Source: Catenisphaera adipataccumulans
Lineage (GTDB): Bacteria > Bacillota_I > Bacilli_A > Erysipelotrichales > Erysipelotrichaceae
Reading direction: 5' to 3'
Length of the DNA: 64,000 bases
NCBI RefSeq assembly: GCF_014202755.1
Contig: NZ_JACHHK010000007.1
Coordinates: forward strand, 1 to 64,000
The translations under genes were made by a program, and so were the position numbers. A model generated the notes under the pieces. It saw only the letters and a list, made by a program, of their open reading frames with translations, searched no databases and was not told the DNA's origin. Positions within the stretch are counted from its first letter, which is position 1; each line of letters starts with the position of its first letter. Shown piece by piece: positions 9,091 through 17,736 of the stretch.

Positions 9091-9259
9091 TCGTACCTTT
9101 TGGATCACTGTCCTTTGGGTACTGGCCGCGCTTTGGCTCTGCAGCGGACTGCAGGACTGGAAAAAAGGGGCATCCCTTTGGTGGGTACACATATGTATTG
9201 CTTTGCTTTTTGCTGCTGCGGCGATTGTATGGACAAAAAAGAAATCCAAAGAAAAATAG
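9080..9259 (+). CDS. Small Trp-rich membrane protein (59 aa)
   Basis: An open frame from ATG 9080 to TAG 9259, overlapping the last 11 nt of the permease gene. The predicted product begins MSHNRTFWITVLWVLAALWL, has a second hydrophobic segment (WWVHICIALLFAAAAIVW) and ends in a lysine-rich tail. It would be a two-helix membrane protein with six tryptophans in 59 residues and a positively charged cytosolic C-terminus. No family is recognised. The overlap suggests translational coupling to the permease and perhaps an accessory subunit role; that is inference. No terminator is evident, but a 7-bp hairpin without a T-tract (TTACTGC/GCAGTAA) lies at 9319-9342. Confidence 0.6.
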   Translation: MSHNRTFWITVLWVLAALWLCSGLQDWKKGASLWWVHICIALLFAAAAIVWTKKKSKEK

Positions 9260-9447
9260 ACTGAAAGTATTTTGATGATGAGCATTAAACTCCATTTGAG
9301 ATACGGTTCAGACATATTTTACTGCTGAAAAATGGGCAGTAAGTCACTGAAATCTTTTATATTTTCATCTTTTCATCAAATACAAAAATAATTATCATTT
9401 ATCACGGATTCACTTTAGTTAAAAAGGATTTATAGACCATTGGCAAA

Positions 9448-9489
9448 TTGAAACACTTGGAATAGAGTGTAGATTGTTAAGGTACTTAA
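9448..9489 (+). promoter_or_regulatory. marR promoter with overlapping operator-like palindrome
   Basis: TTGAAA (9448-9453) and TAGATT (9470-9475) are 16 nt apart. Right at the expected transcription start is the inverted repeat TTAAG-GTA-CTTAA (9477-9489), placed where an autorepressing MarR dimer would bind. Confidence 0.5.
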
Positions 9490-9508
9490 ATGAGAGGCGA
9501 AGTAAACT

Positions 9509-9949
9509 ATGACTAGAGAAGACACATTAAAAGCAGTGGATGAATCTTTATTGGTTTTGATGGAATTTACCCGGGAGACGAGAAAACCCATCAAGAATAT
9601 TCACATCCGTGATTTACAGATCCTTTTGTATATTGATCAAAAACATGACAATCATCGCGTGACCGTTTCCGAGCTGGCTTATCACTTAAATATCACACCG
9701 GCCGCTGCCAGTCAGATCCTGACAGGGTATGAAAAAAAAGGCTGGATCCGCCGCATTCGTTCCGAACAGGATCGCCGGACCGTATATATTGAAATGACCG
9801 ATACGATGAAAAATCACTTTTACGATGAATTACAGATCCATCGTGAGCGGCTCAATAAATTGCTGGATAAAATCGGTGAAAAAGACTGTGAAGCATTGGT
9901 ACGTATTTTAAGTATCCTGAATGATTATGTCCGTGAAACCTACATCTGA
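9509..9949 (+). CDS. MarR-family transcriptional regulator
   Basis: A 146-residue winged-helix regulator. The helix-turn-helix is visible as VTVSELAYHLNITPAAASQILTGYEKKGWIRR, followed by the wing RSEQDRRTVYIEMTD, which contains the DRR motif typical of MarR. It probably binds DNA as a dimer through N- and C-terminal helices and may repress its own promoter at 9477-9489. The last 29 nt overlap a guanylate-kinase-like gene in another frame, so the two are co-expressed. The ligand is unknown. Confidence 0.88.
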   Translation: MTREDTLKAVDESLLVLMEFTRETRKPIKNIHIRDLQILLYIDQKHDNHRVTVSELAYHLNITPAAASQILTGYEKKGWIRRIRSEQDRRTVYIEMTDTMKNHFYDELQIHRERLNKLLDKIGEKDCEALVRILSILNDYVRETYI

Positions 9950-10451
9950 CTGCCTGATCTTGATCATGGGCCCGGCAGCATCCGGGAAAACAACGATCGC
10001 AAAAATCTTGGCAGAAGTCTACCACATTCCGCGCCTGATCACTTATACGACAAGGGCGCAAAGAGCAGGAGAAAAAGACGGTGCAGATTATCATTTTGTA
10101 TCGAAGGAAACCTTTCAAAAGATGATCGATGCACATGCGTTCGCCGAGTGGCAGTCGTTTGATTCAGCTTATTATGGATCCTGCATAGAACCAGGCACAC
10201 ATGTTTTAGTGATAACGCCGCAGGGATATCAGAAAATCAAAGATCAGGTATCCTGCCGCGGGTTCTATCTGGAAGTAGATCCGCAGCAGCAGTTCCAACG
10301 TCTGCACGACCGTGGTCTGACAGAGGTTCAGATTCATGAACGTATCGCTGAAGACCAGGCCGAGAAGAGATTTCTCGACGCATCCGTCCGGTATATCGAT
10401 ACTCATCAAAAAACACCGGCAGAAATTGCCGATGTCATCATGAAACAATAA
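9921..10451 (+). CDS. Guanylate-kinase-like nucleoside phosphate kinase
   Basis: A 176-residue P-loop protein. It has GPAASGKTT (Walker A) near the N-terminus, then TYTTRAQRAGEKDGADYHFVSKETF, which closely follows the GMP-binding TTR-x-x-R-x-GE-x-DG-x-DYHFV signature of guanylate kinase. The middle and C-terminal parts are shorter and more divergent than in true Gmk (about 190-205 residues). It may phosphorylate GMP or a related nucleotide, or be a divergent paralogue. The start overlaps marR: ATGs at 9921 and 9927 are in frame and neither has a clear ribosome binding site, which suggests translational coupling. The canonical gmk position upstream of priA is occupied by other genes in this window. 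Confidence 0.72.
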   Translation: MIMSVKPTSDCLILIMGPAASGKTTIAKILAEVYHIPRLITYTTRAQRAGEKDGADYHFVSKETFQKMIDAHAFAEWQSFDSAYYGSCIEPGTHVLVITPQGYQKIKDQVSCRGFYLEVDPQQQFQRLHDRGLTEVQIHERIAEDQAEKRFLDASVRYIDTHQKTPAEIADVIMKQ

Positions 10452-10477
10452 TGGAACCCATTCGGGGTCCATTTTTT
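10452..10477 (+). terminator. Terminator after the guanylate-kinase-like gene
   Basis: TGGAACCC and GGGGTCCA form an 8-position stem with one A/G mismatch and an ATTC loop, followed by TTTTTT. It lies just beyond the end of the converging typA gene. Confidence 0.75.
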
Positions 10478-12311
10478 ATTGATTTTTCTGGGCCATTTTC
10501 TGGCGGTATAAATTCCGACGGTCCATAGCAGTCAGACCTTTTTTCCGCAAACGGATCGCATCGGGTGTTACTTCGACCAGTTCATCATCGTTGATCCATT
10601 CCAGAGCTTCTTCCAAAGAGAAGACGCGCGGCGGTGTCAGCAGCATGGCTTCATCGCGGCCGGAGGAACGGATCGCGGTCAGTTTTTTGTTCTTCAGCGG
10701 GTTGACGTCCAAATCAATGTTTTTCGAACTTTCTCCGATGATCATTCCTTCATAGACTTCGGTCTGCGGTGAAATGAACAACGTACCGCGCTCCTGCAGA
10801 TTCCATAATGCGTATGTCATAGCGGTACCTGTTTCAGTTGAGATCATCGCACCCTGCATCCGCTGATGAATTTCGCCTTTATATGGTTCATAGCCCGAGA
10901 TCCGGCGGACCAGCGTGCCTTCGCCGTGGGTGTCATTGATGAATTCGGTCCGGAAACCCAGCAGACCGCGGGTCGGTGCCAGATACGTGATCCGGACATA
11001 TCCGTTTTCTTCCGACATATCCTGCATGACACCTTTCCGTAAATTCAGCTTATTGATGATCGTACCTTGGTATTCTTCCGGAGCAAGGCAGACGACCTCT
11101 TCGACCGGCTCAACTTTTTTGCCGTTTTCATCGACATGCAGGATGACTTCCGGTTTTGAAACCGCCAGTTCATATCCTTCACGGCGCATGTTTTCGATCA
11201 GGATCGAGATATGCAGCTCACCGCGGCCGCTGACTTTAAAGCAGTCCGCACTGTCAGTCGGCTCGACGCGCAGCCCAACATTGACTTCCAGTTCGCGTTC
11301 CAGACGTTCTTTGATATTTCGGCTGGTGACGTATTTGCCGCTTTGGCCGGCAAACGGGGACGTGTTGACATGGAAGTTCATCGATAAGGTCGGTTCCTCG
11401 ATCGGGATGTGCTCCATCGGTTCGATGGCCTCCGGATCACAGATCGTATCACCAATACTGATATCCGGCATTCCCGCGATCACGACGATATCACCGCTGT
11501 GCGCTTCTTTGACATTGGTCCGGGATAAACCTTTGTAGACAAACAAATTAGAAATGGTTTCTTTTTCTTCCAGGCCCTGCTGATTGCAGCGGATATACGT
11601 CTGTCCTTGTTTCAGAACACCTTTGTATAATCGGCCGATGCCCAGACGTCCGATGTACTCATCGTAGGCCAGGGCGCTGACTTGCATCTGTACTGGTTCG
11701 TCATCTAAATCTGGATAAACATCACAGTGTTTCAGGATGGTATCAAACAGCGGATCGATGTTGTCACTTGGTGTGTCGAGATCGTACTGAACGATGCCGT
11801 CGCGGGCCACACCATATAAGATCGGGAAGTCCAGCTGCTCATCCGTGGCATTCAGATCCAGGAACAGCTGATAGACTTCGTCGACGACTTCTTCGGCGCG
11901 CTGATCTTTTTTATCGATCTTATTGATCAAAAGGATCGGGCGTAAGCCGATTTCCAATGCTTTGGACAGCACGAAACGGGTCTGTGGCATCGGGCCTTCA
12001 CTGGCATCGACCAGCAGAATGACCGTATCGACGGTGCGGATGATGCGTTCGACTTCACTGGAGAAGTCCGCATGGCCTGGGGTGTCGACGATATTGATCT
12101 TTACACCGTTGTGAATAACGGAGCAATTTTTTGAATAAATCGTAATACCGCGTTCACGTTCCAGATCGTTGGAATCCATGACACAGTCAACGACTTCTTC
12201 GTTATCGCGGAAAACATCGCTTTGACGCAGGAATGCATCAACCAGAGTACTTTTTCCGGCATCAACATGGGCGATAACGGCAATGTTTAAGATCTTTTCT
12301 TTTTCTGACAT
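10476..12311 (-). CDS. typA: Ribosome-associated GTPase TypA/BipA
   Basis: A 611-residue translational GTPase of the EF-G superfamily involved in ribosome assembly and stress or low-temperature growth. G1 is [11 protein letters not shown]2 lies in [13 protein letters not shown]3 is [13 protein letters not shown] and G4 is NKIDK. Domain II, two ferredoxin-like domains and the BipA-specific C-terminal domain ([23 protein letters not shown]) follow; the length is typical. I chose the ATG at 12311 because GAGAGTGAC lies just upstream of it; an earlier in-frame start would add an atypical hydrophobic extension. It is monocistronic and diverges from the esterase gene. Confidence 0.96.
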   Translation of the reverse strand: MSEKEKILNIAVIAHVDAGKSTLVDAFLRQSDVFRDNEEVVDCVMDSNDLERERGITIYSKNCSVIHNGVKINIVDTPGHADFSSEVERIIRTVDTVILLVDASEGPMPQTRFVLSKALEIGLRPILLINKIDKKDQRAEEVVDEVYQLFLDLNATDEQLDFPILYGVARDGIVQYDLDTPSDNIDPLFDTILKHCDVYPDLDDEPVQMQVSALAYDEYIGRLGIGRLYKGVLKQGQTYIRCNQQGLEEKETISNLFVYKGLSRTNVKEAHSGDIVVIAGMPDISIGDTICDPEAIEPMEHIPIEEPTLSMNFHVNTSPFAGQSGKYVTSRNIKERLERELEVNVGLRVEPTDSADCFKVSGRGELHISILIENMRREGYELAVSKPEVILHVDENGKKVEPVEEVVCLAPEEYQGTIINKLNLRKGVMQDMSEENGYVRITYLAPTRGLLGFRTEFINDTHGEGTLVRRISGYEPYKGEIHQRMQGAMISTETGTAMTYALWNLQERGTLFISPQTEVYEGMIIGESSKNIDLDVNPLKNKKLTAIRSSGRDEAMLLTPPRVFSLEEALEWINDDELVEVTPDAIRLRKKGLTAMDRRNLYRQKMAQKNQ

Positions 12312-12348
12312 ATTGTCACTCTCTTTCTTTGCACAGAAAATCGTTATA

Positions 12349-12377
12349 ATTATAAGGCAAATCAGTTTCTTATACAA
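12349..12377 (-). promoter_or_regulatory. Promoter of typA
   Basis: On the minus strand, TTGTAT (12377-12372) and TATAAT (12354-12349) are 17 nt apart. A divergent -10 box, TATAAT at 12396-12401 on the plus strand, probably serves the esterase gene. Confidence 0.6.
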
Positions 12378-12433
12378 TAATTATAAAAAATATTTTATAA
12401 TACGGTAAGAGGAAAGTAGAATGAGGTAAGAGC

Positions 12434-13183
12434 ATGCAAATTCGCTATTTTAGAGAGTATTCAGAAAATCTGAATCGTTATATGGAATTTAAGATGTACG
12501 GACATGCCGGAAAAATATGTATGGTCGTTCCGACCCAGAATAATCGGTTTTATGAATGGGAAGACCACGGCATGTTTGATCCAGTGCGTGATGTGATCGA
12601 GGACGGCGAAATACAGTTTATCGCCTGCGACAGCATCGATCCGGAAACATGGTCCAATCAATATGAACCAACCAAGGATTGGATCCGCAAGCATGAAAAC
12701 TGGATCAATTATATTATCTATGAATTGGTGCCGAGCGTTTTAGAAAAAGCAGGTAAACCAAAAGAGGAAAAACTGATGGTAACGGGCGCAAGCATGGGCG
12801 CAACGCATGCCGCCAATTTGATGCTTCGCTATCCGGATACGTTTGATACCTTGTTGGCGTTATCCGGCATTTATGAGATGGAACCGTACTATCGCGGCTA
12901 TCATGACGATTACACGTATTTCAACAATCCGATGGCGTATTTATCCAATATGCCGGCCGAACATCCATATATTGAAAAATACAATCAGTCGCGTCTTATT
13001 TTCTGCGTCGGCCAAGGACAATGGGAAGAGCAAACCCAGGAAGAACTGCGGCATTTGGCGGATATTCTATATAAAAAAGGCATCCATGCCTGGACGGATT
13101 TCTGGGGACCGGATGTTTATCATGACTGGCCATGGTGGCAGGTCCAGCTGCCGTATTTCATTGATGTGATCCTGCATCGATAA
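12434..13183 (+). CDS. Alpha/beta-hydrolase, putative esterase (esterase D-like)
   Basis: A 249-residue cytosolic alpha/beta-hydrolase of the putative esterase family (PF00756-like). The nucleophile elbow GASMGA places the catalytic Ser at residue 120, and His230 in DVYHDWPWW is the probable catalytic His. The acid residue was not assigned. There is no signal peptide. The natural ester substrate is unknown; members include S-formylglutathione hydrolases and enterochelin or trehalose esterases. It is transcribed alone, with ribosome binding site GAGGTAAG, and ends at a bidirectional terminator. Confidence 0.8.
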   Translation: MQIRYFREYSENLNRYMEFKMYGHAGKICMVVPTQNNRFYEWEDHGMFDPVRDVIEDGEIQFIACDSIDPETWSNQYEPTKDWIRKHENWINYIIYELVPSVLEKAGKPKEEKLMVTGASMGATHAANLMLRYPDTFDTLLALSGIYEMEPYYRGYHDDYTYFNNPMAYLSNMPAEHPYIEKYNQSRLIFCVGQGQWEEQTQEELRHLADILYKKGIHAWTDFWGPDVYHDWPWWQVQLPYFIDVILHR

Positions 13184-13186
13184 AAA

Positions 13187-13227
13187 AAGCCCGAAACCGG
13201 AACTTCCGATTTCGGGTTATTTTTTAC
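13187..13227. terminator. Bidirectional terminator
   Basis: AAGCCCGAAACCGGAA pairs with the following TTCCGATTTCGGGTT, with small mismatches. T-runs on both strands serve both the esterase gene and the converging nifU-like gene. Confidence 0.88.
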
Positions 13228-13481
13228 TGCACCAACATGACGTCTTTGACGCCCGGTACTTCATCCAGGATCAATGCTTTGATCCCGCCGGAGAAGTCGG
13301 CCGCTGCCATCATACAGCCGGCACAGGCACCGCGGAAGGCGACATATACGACCGCATTTTCGTCGATTCCCAACAAGGCGATATCACCGCCGTCCTGTTG
13401 TATATACGGACGTATTTTTTCAATGCATGCTTCTACATCATCTTTGTCTGGAAGCTGGAATTCTTTTTTTTCTTCTGCCAT
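13224..13481 (-). CDS. NifU-like iron-sulfur scaffold/carrier domain protein
   Basis: An 85-residue protein made only of the NifU C-terminal (Nfu) domain. It contains QQDGGDIALLGI and the cluster-binding FRGACAGCMMAAADFSGG, with the CxxC cysteines that hold a [4Fe-4S] cluster in a dimer. It probably carries clusters to apo-proteins; this window contains many possible clients such as nifJ, rlmN, trhP2 and the TtcA-like protein. A strong ribosome binding site (AGGAGG on the minus strand) precedes the start. It is 12 nt downstream of the DUF212 gene on the same strand, so they are probably co-transcribed. Confidence 0.9.
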   Translation of the reverse strand: MAEEKKEFQLPDKDDVEACIEKIRPYIQQDGGDIALLGIDENAVVYVAFRGACAGCMMAAADFSGGIKALILDEVPGVKDVMLVQ

Positions 13482-13493
13482 ATAAATCCTCCT

Positions 13494-13958
13494 TTATCCC
13501 AAAAATAAGGGTGTTAAGATCAAGGGAATGATCAAGCCGAGCACAAAACCGCCGGCTACTTCACCAAATTTATGTCCGAGTATGGTTTTCAGCTGTTCTT
13601 TATAGATCGGCTGATCGAATTGAATGCCGGAAACTTCCTGCAGGCCTTTGACGAGCTGTTTGGTCAATTCGATGTTTTTGCCGGAATAGTAACGGACGTG
13701 ACAGGCATCATACATAACGATGAATGCGAAGACGGCCGTGACCGCAAATAAGGCTGAATTGAATCCTTCCTGTATACCGATGGCCATGGCCAGACCGGTC
13801 ACAGTGGATGAGTGCGAACTCGGAAAACCGCCGCTGGCAATCACCCAATGCAGATCCCAATGTCCGGACTTATAATAATAATGAATGGTTTTAGCACATT
13901 GTGCAACGATATTGCACAGCAGCGCCGTGACTAACGGATAAAGGGACGCTGAAAACAT
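13494..13958 (-). CDS. Divergent PAP2-family membrane protein (DUF212)
   Basis: A 154-residue membrane protein of the YuiD/DUF212 family (PF02681), related to the acid-phosphatase PAP2 superfamily. GGFPSSHSSTVTGLA corresponds to the SGH-type phosphatase motif, and VMYDACHVRYYSGK to a second one. There are about four hydrophobic segments. The function in bacteria is unknown; a lipid phosphatase role is an inference. An extended -10 promoter (TGTTATAAT) lies on the minus strand at about 13981-13989, with a GAGGTGGAG ribosome binding site. Confidence 0.85.
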   Translation of the reverse strand: MFSASLYPLVTALLCNIVAQCAKTIHYYYKSGHWDLHWVIASGGFPSSHSSTVTGLAMAIGIQEGFNSALFAVTAVFAFIVMYDACHVRYYSGKNIELTKQLVKGLQEVSGIQFDQPIYKEQLKTILGHKFGEVAGGFVLGLIIPLILTPLFLG

Positions 13959-14074
13959 GAAATCTCCACCTCAATTCCATAGTATTATAACATACTATTC
14001 ACATTTGTTGAGTGATTTGAATTTCTTGAAAACCGCCGAAAAGGCACAAAGTGAAAAAAATCACATGAAAGGCC

Positions 14075-14103
14075 TTTAAAAAGTTCGATATTCCTCGTAT
14101 AAT
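14075..14103 (+). promoter_or_regulatory. Promoter of nifJ
   Basis: TTTAAA (14075-14080) and a consensus TATAAT (14098-14103) are separated by 17 nt. AAGGAGGAATTT upstream of the ATG is a near-perfect ribosome binding site, fitting a highly expressed gene. Confidence 0.65.
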
Positions 14104-14145
14104 TATTACGGTATGAATGACCATATTTAAGGAGGAATTTAAAAA

Positions 14146-17100
14146 ATGGCAAAAAAATTTATGTCCATGGATGGTAATACTGCCGCCGCCCATAACGCCT
14201 ATGCGCTGACGGAAATGAGCTGTATTTACCCGATCACGCCGTCGTCTCCGATGGCGGAATCAATGGATGCTTGGGCCAGCCAGGGCCGTAAGAACGTTTT
14301 CGGCAACGTCGTAAAGATCGCCGAAATGGAATCTGAGGCCGGTGCTGCCGGTGCCGTTCACGGTGCTTCCCAAGGCGGAACATTAGCAACGACATTCACT
14401 GCCAGCCAAGGTTTGCTGTTGATGATCCCGAACATTTACAAGTGGGTCGGAGAAAACCTGCCGGCAGTTGTTCATGTTGCTGCACGTTCTTTGGCAAGCC
14501 GTTCGCTGAACATCTTCGGTGACCACGAAGACGTTTATGCTGTGCGTCAGACCGGCATCTGCATGCTGTCGAGCCACTCGGTTCAGGAAGCAATGGATCT
14601 GGCCGGTGTTGCTCACTTAGCAGCAATCAAATGTCAGGTACCGTTCCTGCATTTCTTCGATGGTTTCCGTACGAGCCACGAAGTGCACAAAGTCGAAGTC
14701 TTTGATACAGATCTGTACAAGGATATGATCGACTATGACGCTTTGGAATCTTTCCGTAAGCGTGCTATGGGACCGCATACGAACCCGGTTACTCGCGGTA
14801 CCAACGAAAACGATGACATCTTCTTCCAGGGCGTGGAAGCAAGAAACCTGCATTATGCAGCTGTACCGGATGTTGTCGCTGACTACATGAAGAAAATCAG
14901 CGAGATCACAGGCCGTGAGTATGCACCGTTCACTTATGTTGGTGATCCGGATGCAGAGCGTGTGATCGTTGTGATGGGTTCTGCCAGCGAATGTGCCGGT
15001 GAAGTCATCAAAGATCTGACCGCAAAAGGCGAGAAGATCGGTATGATCAAAGTTCATTTGTATCGTCCGTTCTCCGTTAAATACTTGAAGGCTGTGCTGC
15101 CGAAGAGCGTAAAACGCATCGCAGTTCTGGACCGCACAAAAGAAACCGGATCCATCGGCGAGCCGCTGTACTTAGATGTATTGGCTGCTTTGAACGGAAG
15201 CGGTATCGAAATCGTCGGCGGACGCTATGGTTTAGGTTCTCACGATACACAGCCGAACCAGATCAAGGCCGTATTTGATTATCTGAAAGAAGACGAGATC
15301 AAGAGCGGATTCACGATCGGTATCAATGATGATGTTACACATACATCGCTGCCGGTCGATCCGAACTACGAGATCGAAAGCGATGCAACTTCCTGCCTGT
15401 TCTGGGGTCTGGGATCCGATGGTACCGTCGGTGCCAACAAGAACACCATCAAGATCATTGGTGATAACACGGATCAGTATGCACAGGGTTACTTTGCTTA
15501 TGATTCCAAGAAGGCCGGCGGCGTTACCCGCAGCCACTTGCGTTTCGGTAAATCACCGATCCATGCAACCTACTATGTAAACAACGCGGACTTCATTTCC
15601 GTTTCGTTGGATACATATATGTTCAAATATGATGTTGCCCGCGGCTTGAAGGAAGGCGGCACGTTCTTACTGAACACGACATTCAGCAAAGACGAAATCG
15701 TTGATCATATGCCGAACCGTCTGAAAGCACGTCTGGCTCAGCAGCATGCAAAATTCTATATCATCAACGCGACGAAGATCGCTCAGGAAATCGGTATGGG
15801 CCGTCGTACCAACACGATCCTGCAGTCGGCATTCTTCGCATTGAACGAGCAGATCATGCCGTTGGATACATCGGTTGATTTGATGAAGAAATTCGCGAAG
15901 AAGTCTTATGGCTCCAAGGGCGATGCGATCGTAGAGTTAAACTACAAAGCGATTGATGCCGGAAAAGATGGAATTGTCGAAGTTCCGGTCGATCCGGCTT
16001 GGGCAGATCTGCCGTTTGGTCAGCTGCGTGAAATGACCGGCGATCCGTACTGGGATGAATATGCTGGCCGTATCAATGCACTGGAAGGCTACGATATGCC
16101 AGTATCCGCCTTTACGAAGTTTGATGTACTGGATGGTACGATGCATCCGAATGCTTCCTTTAAGGAACACCGTACGATTGCGACCATGGTTCCGCAGTGG
16201 AATCCGGATAACTGTATCCAATGCGGTTTCTGCTCGTTCGTATGTCCGCATGCAACGATCCGTACATTCGCTTTGACGGATGAAGAAGTTGCCAACGCAC
16301 CGAAGGAATTCGAAACAGTTCCAGTTATGGGCGTAAAAGATAAGAAGCTGAACTTCCGTGTTCAGGTTTCGCCGTCGAACTGTGTCGGCTGCGGCCTGTG
16401 TGCAACCGAATGTCCGGGCAAGAAGGGGGAGAAGGCTTTGAAGATGGTCGATGTTCACTCGATGCTTGATCAGGATGATTTGGCAAACTACTTATTCAAA
16501 GAAACAGAATACAAGAAAGATCTGTTCCCGAAAACAACGATCAAGGGAAGCCAGATGCTGATGCCGTACTTTGAAGTTTCGGGTTCCTGCCCGGGCTGCG
16601 GCGAAGCTCCGTACTATCGTCTGGCATCTCAGCTGTTCGGTAAAGATATGATGATCGCCAACGCAACCGGATGCTCTTCCATTTACTGCGGTGCAACGCC
16701 AAGTACACCGTTCGTAACGGATAAAGACGGCGAAGGTGTTGCCTGGGATAACTCCTTGTTCGAGGATAACGCTGAATTCGGTTATGGTATGGCTTTGGCT
16801 CAGAACTACAAGATGGCTGAAATCTATAAGACCATCGAAGATAACATGGATACGGTTGCTCCGGAACTGAAAGCCGCATTTGAAAAATATCTGGCTGCTA
16901 AGGGCAATCGTGATGCAGAGCGTGAGATCGCTCCGACGATCCGTGAATTAGCCGCAAAAGAATCCAACGCGGATGTACAGGCTTTGGCAAAAGCCGACCT
17001 GGTAGAGCGTTCCGTATGGATCATCGGCGGTGACGGATGGGCATACGATATCGGTTACGGCGGACTGGATCACGTATTGGCAAACGATGTCAACGTCAAT

Positions 17101-17655
17101 GTCCTGGTACTGGATACCGAAGTTTACTCCAACACCGGCGGACAGTCGAGTAAGTCCAGCCAGCGTGCTTCGATCGCGAAGTTTGCGGCCGGCGGTAAAT
17201 CGACTGCGAAGAAAGACCTGGGTCAGATTGCCATGACATATGGTCATGTATATGTTGCCAGCGTCTGCATGGGTGCCAACAAGATGCAGACTCTGAAGGC
17301 ATTCCAGGAAGCAGAAAGCTATGACGGACCTTCGTTGATCATCGCTTATGCACCATGTGCTGAGCACCACATCAAGGGCGGTCTGGGAATCCATCAGATC
17401 GTACAGAAGGAAGCCGTTGCCTGCGGTTATGTAGATCTGTATCGTTACGATCCGCGCAAGGAACAGCACCTGACGATCGATTCTGCAGAACCTGACTACA
17501 GCAAGATGGAAGCCTTCATGAAACGTGAAGCACGTTTCGCTCAGTTGGTTAAGTTAAAAGGAGCCGAAGGAGCAGAAGCTCTGTATGAAGAGGCAAAACA
17601 GGATGCGATGCGCCGTCATCACAGACTGCAGAGCCTGGCAAAAGAAGACGAATAA
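14146..17655 (+). CDS. nifJ: Pyruvate:ferredoxin (flavodoxin) oxidoreductase
   Basis: A 1169-residue single-chain enzyme that oxidises pyruvate with CoA to acetyl-CoA and CO2 while reducing ferredoxin or flavodoxin, the key step of anaerobic fermentation. It has the fused alpha-gamma-delta-beta order. An N-terminal pyrimidine-binding domain is followed by the domain with GPHTNPVTRGTNEND. A ferredoxin-like domain has two CxxCxxCxxxC clusters (CIQCGFCSFVC near residue 690 and CVGCGLCATEC near 746). The C-terminal thiamine-diphosphate domain has CPGCGEAPYY near 815 and GGDGWAYDIGYGG. All cluster cysteines are present. It is monocistronic with strong signals. Confidence 0.97.
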   Translation: MAKKFMSMDGNTAAAHNAYALTEMSCIYPITPSSPMAESMDAWASQGRKNVFGNVVKIAEMESEAGAAGAVHGASQGGTLATTFTASQGLLLMIPNIYKWVGENLPAVVHVAARSLASRSLNIFGDHEDVYAVRQTGICMLSSHSVQEAMDLAGVAHLAAIKCQVPFLHFFDGFRTSHEVHKVEVFDTDLYKDMIDYDALESFRKRAMGPHTNPVTRGTNENDDIFFQGVEARNLHYAAVPDVVADYMKKISEITGREYAPFTYVGDPDAERVIVVMGSASECAGEVIKDLTAKGEKIGMIKVHLYRPFSVKYLKAVLPKSVKRIAVLDRTKETGSIGEPLYLDVLAALNGSGIEIVGGRYGLGSHDTQPNQIKAVFDYLKEDEIKSGFTIGINDDVTHTSLPVDPNYEIESDATSCLFWGLGSDGTVGANKNTIKIIGDNTDQYAQGYFAYDSKKAGGVTRSHLRFGKSPIHATYYVNNADFISVSLDTYMFKYDVARGLKEGGTFLLNTTFSKDEIVDHMPNRLKARLAQQHAKFYIINATKIAQEIGMGRRTNTILQSAFFALNEQIMPLDTSVDLMKKFAKKSYGSKGDAIVELNYKAIDAGKDGIVEVPVDPAWADLPFGQLREMTGDPYWDEYAGRINALEGYDMPVSAFTKFDVLDGTMHPNASFKEHRTIATMVPQWNPDNCIQCGFCSFVCPHATIRTFALTDEEVANAPKEFETVPVMGVKDKKLNFRVQVSPSNCVGCGLCATECPGKKGEKALKMVDVHSMLDQDDLANYLFKETEYKKDLFPKTTIKGSQMLMPYFEVSGSCPGCGEAPYYRLASQLFGKDMMIANATGCSSIYCGATPSTPFVTDKDGEGVAWDNSLFEDNAEFGYGMALAQNYKMAEIYKTIEDNMDTVAPELKAAFEKYLAAKGNRDAEREIAPTIRELAAKESNADVQALAKADLVERSVWIIGGDGWAYDIGYGGLDHVLANDVNVNVLVLDTEVYSNTGGQSSKSSQRASIAKFAAGGKSTAKKDLGQIAMTYGHVYVASVCMGANKMQTLKAFQEAESYDGPSLIIAYAPCAEHHIKGGLGIHQIVQKEAVACGYVDLYRYDPRKEQHLTIDSAEPDYSKMEAFMKREARFAQLVKLKGAEGAEALYEEAKQDAMRRHHRLQSLAKEDE

Positions 17656-17674
17656 TTCTCTTCGTTCCTTTTTG

Positions 17675-17710
17675 GGAATCGTGTTGCGATCGCAATGCGA
17701 TTCCTTTTTT
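17675..17710 (+). terminator. Terminator of nifJ
   Basis: GGAATCG...TTGC pairs with GCAA...CGATTCC around GATC; a TG/TG mismatch interrupts the stem. TTTTTT follows. Confidence 0.88.
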
Positions 17711-17736
17711 GTTACAATAAGAACGGGGGAACCAAC

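Noticed and set aside
10915-11538. A 207-codon open frame antisense to typA.
   Set aside because: Ser/Arg/Pro-rich composition typical of a shadow of a conserved GTPase; no start signals.
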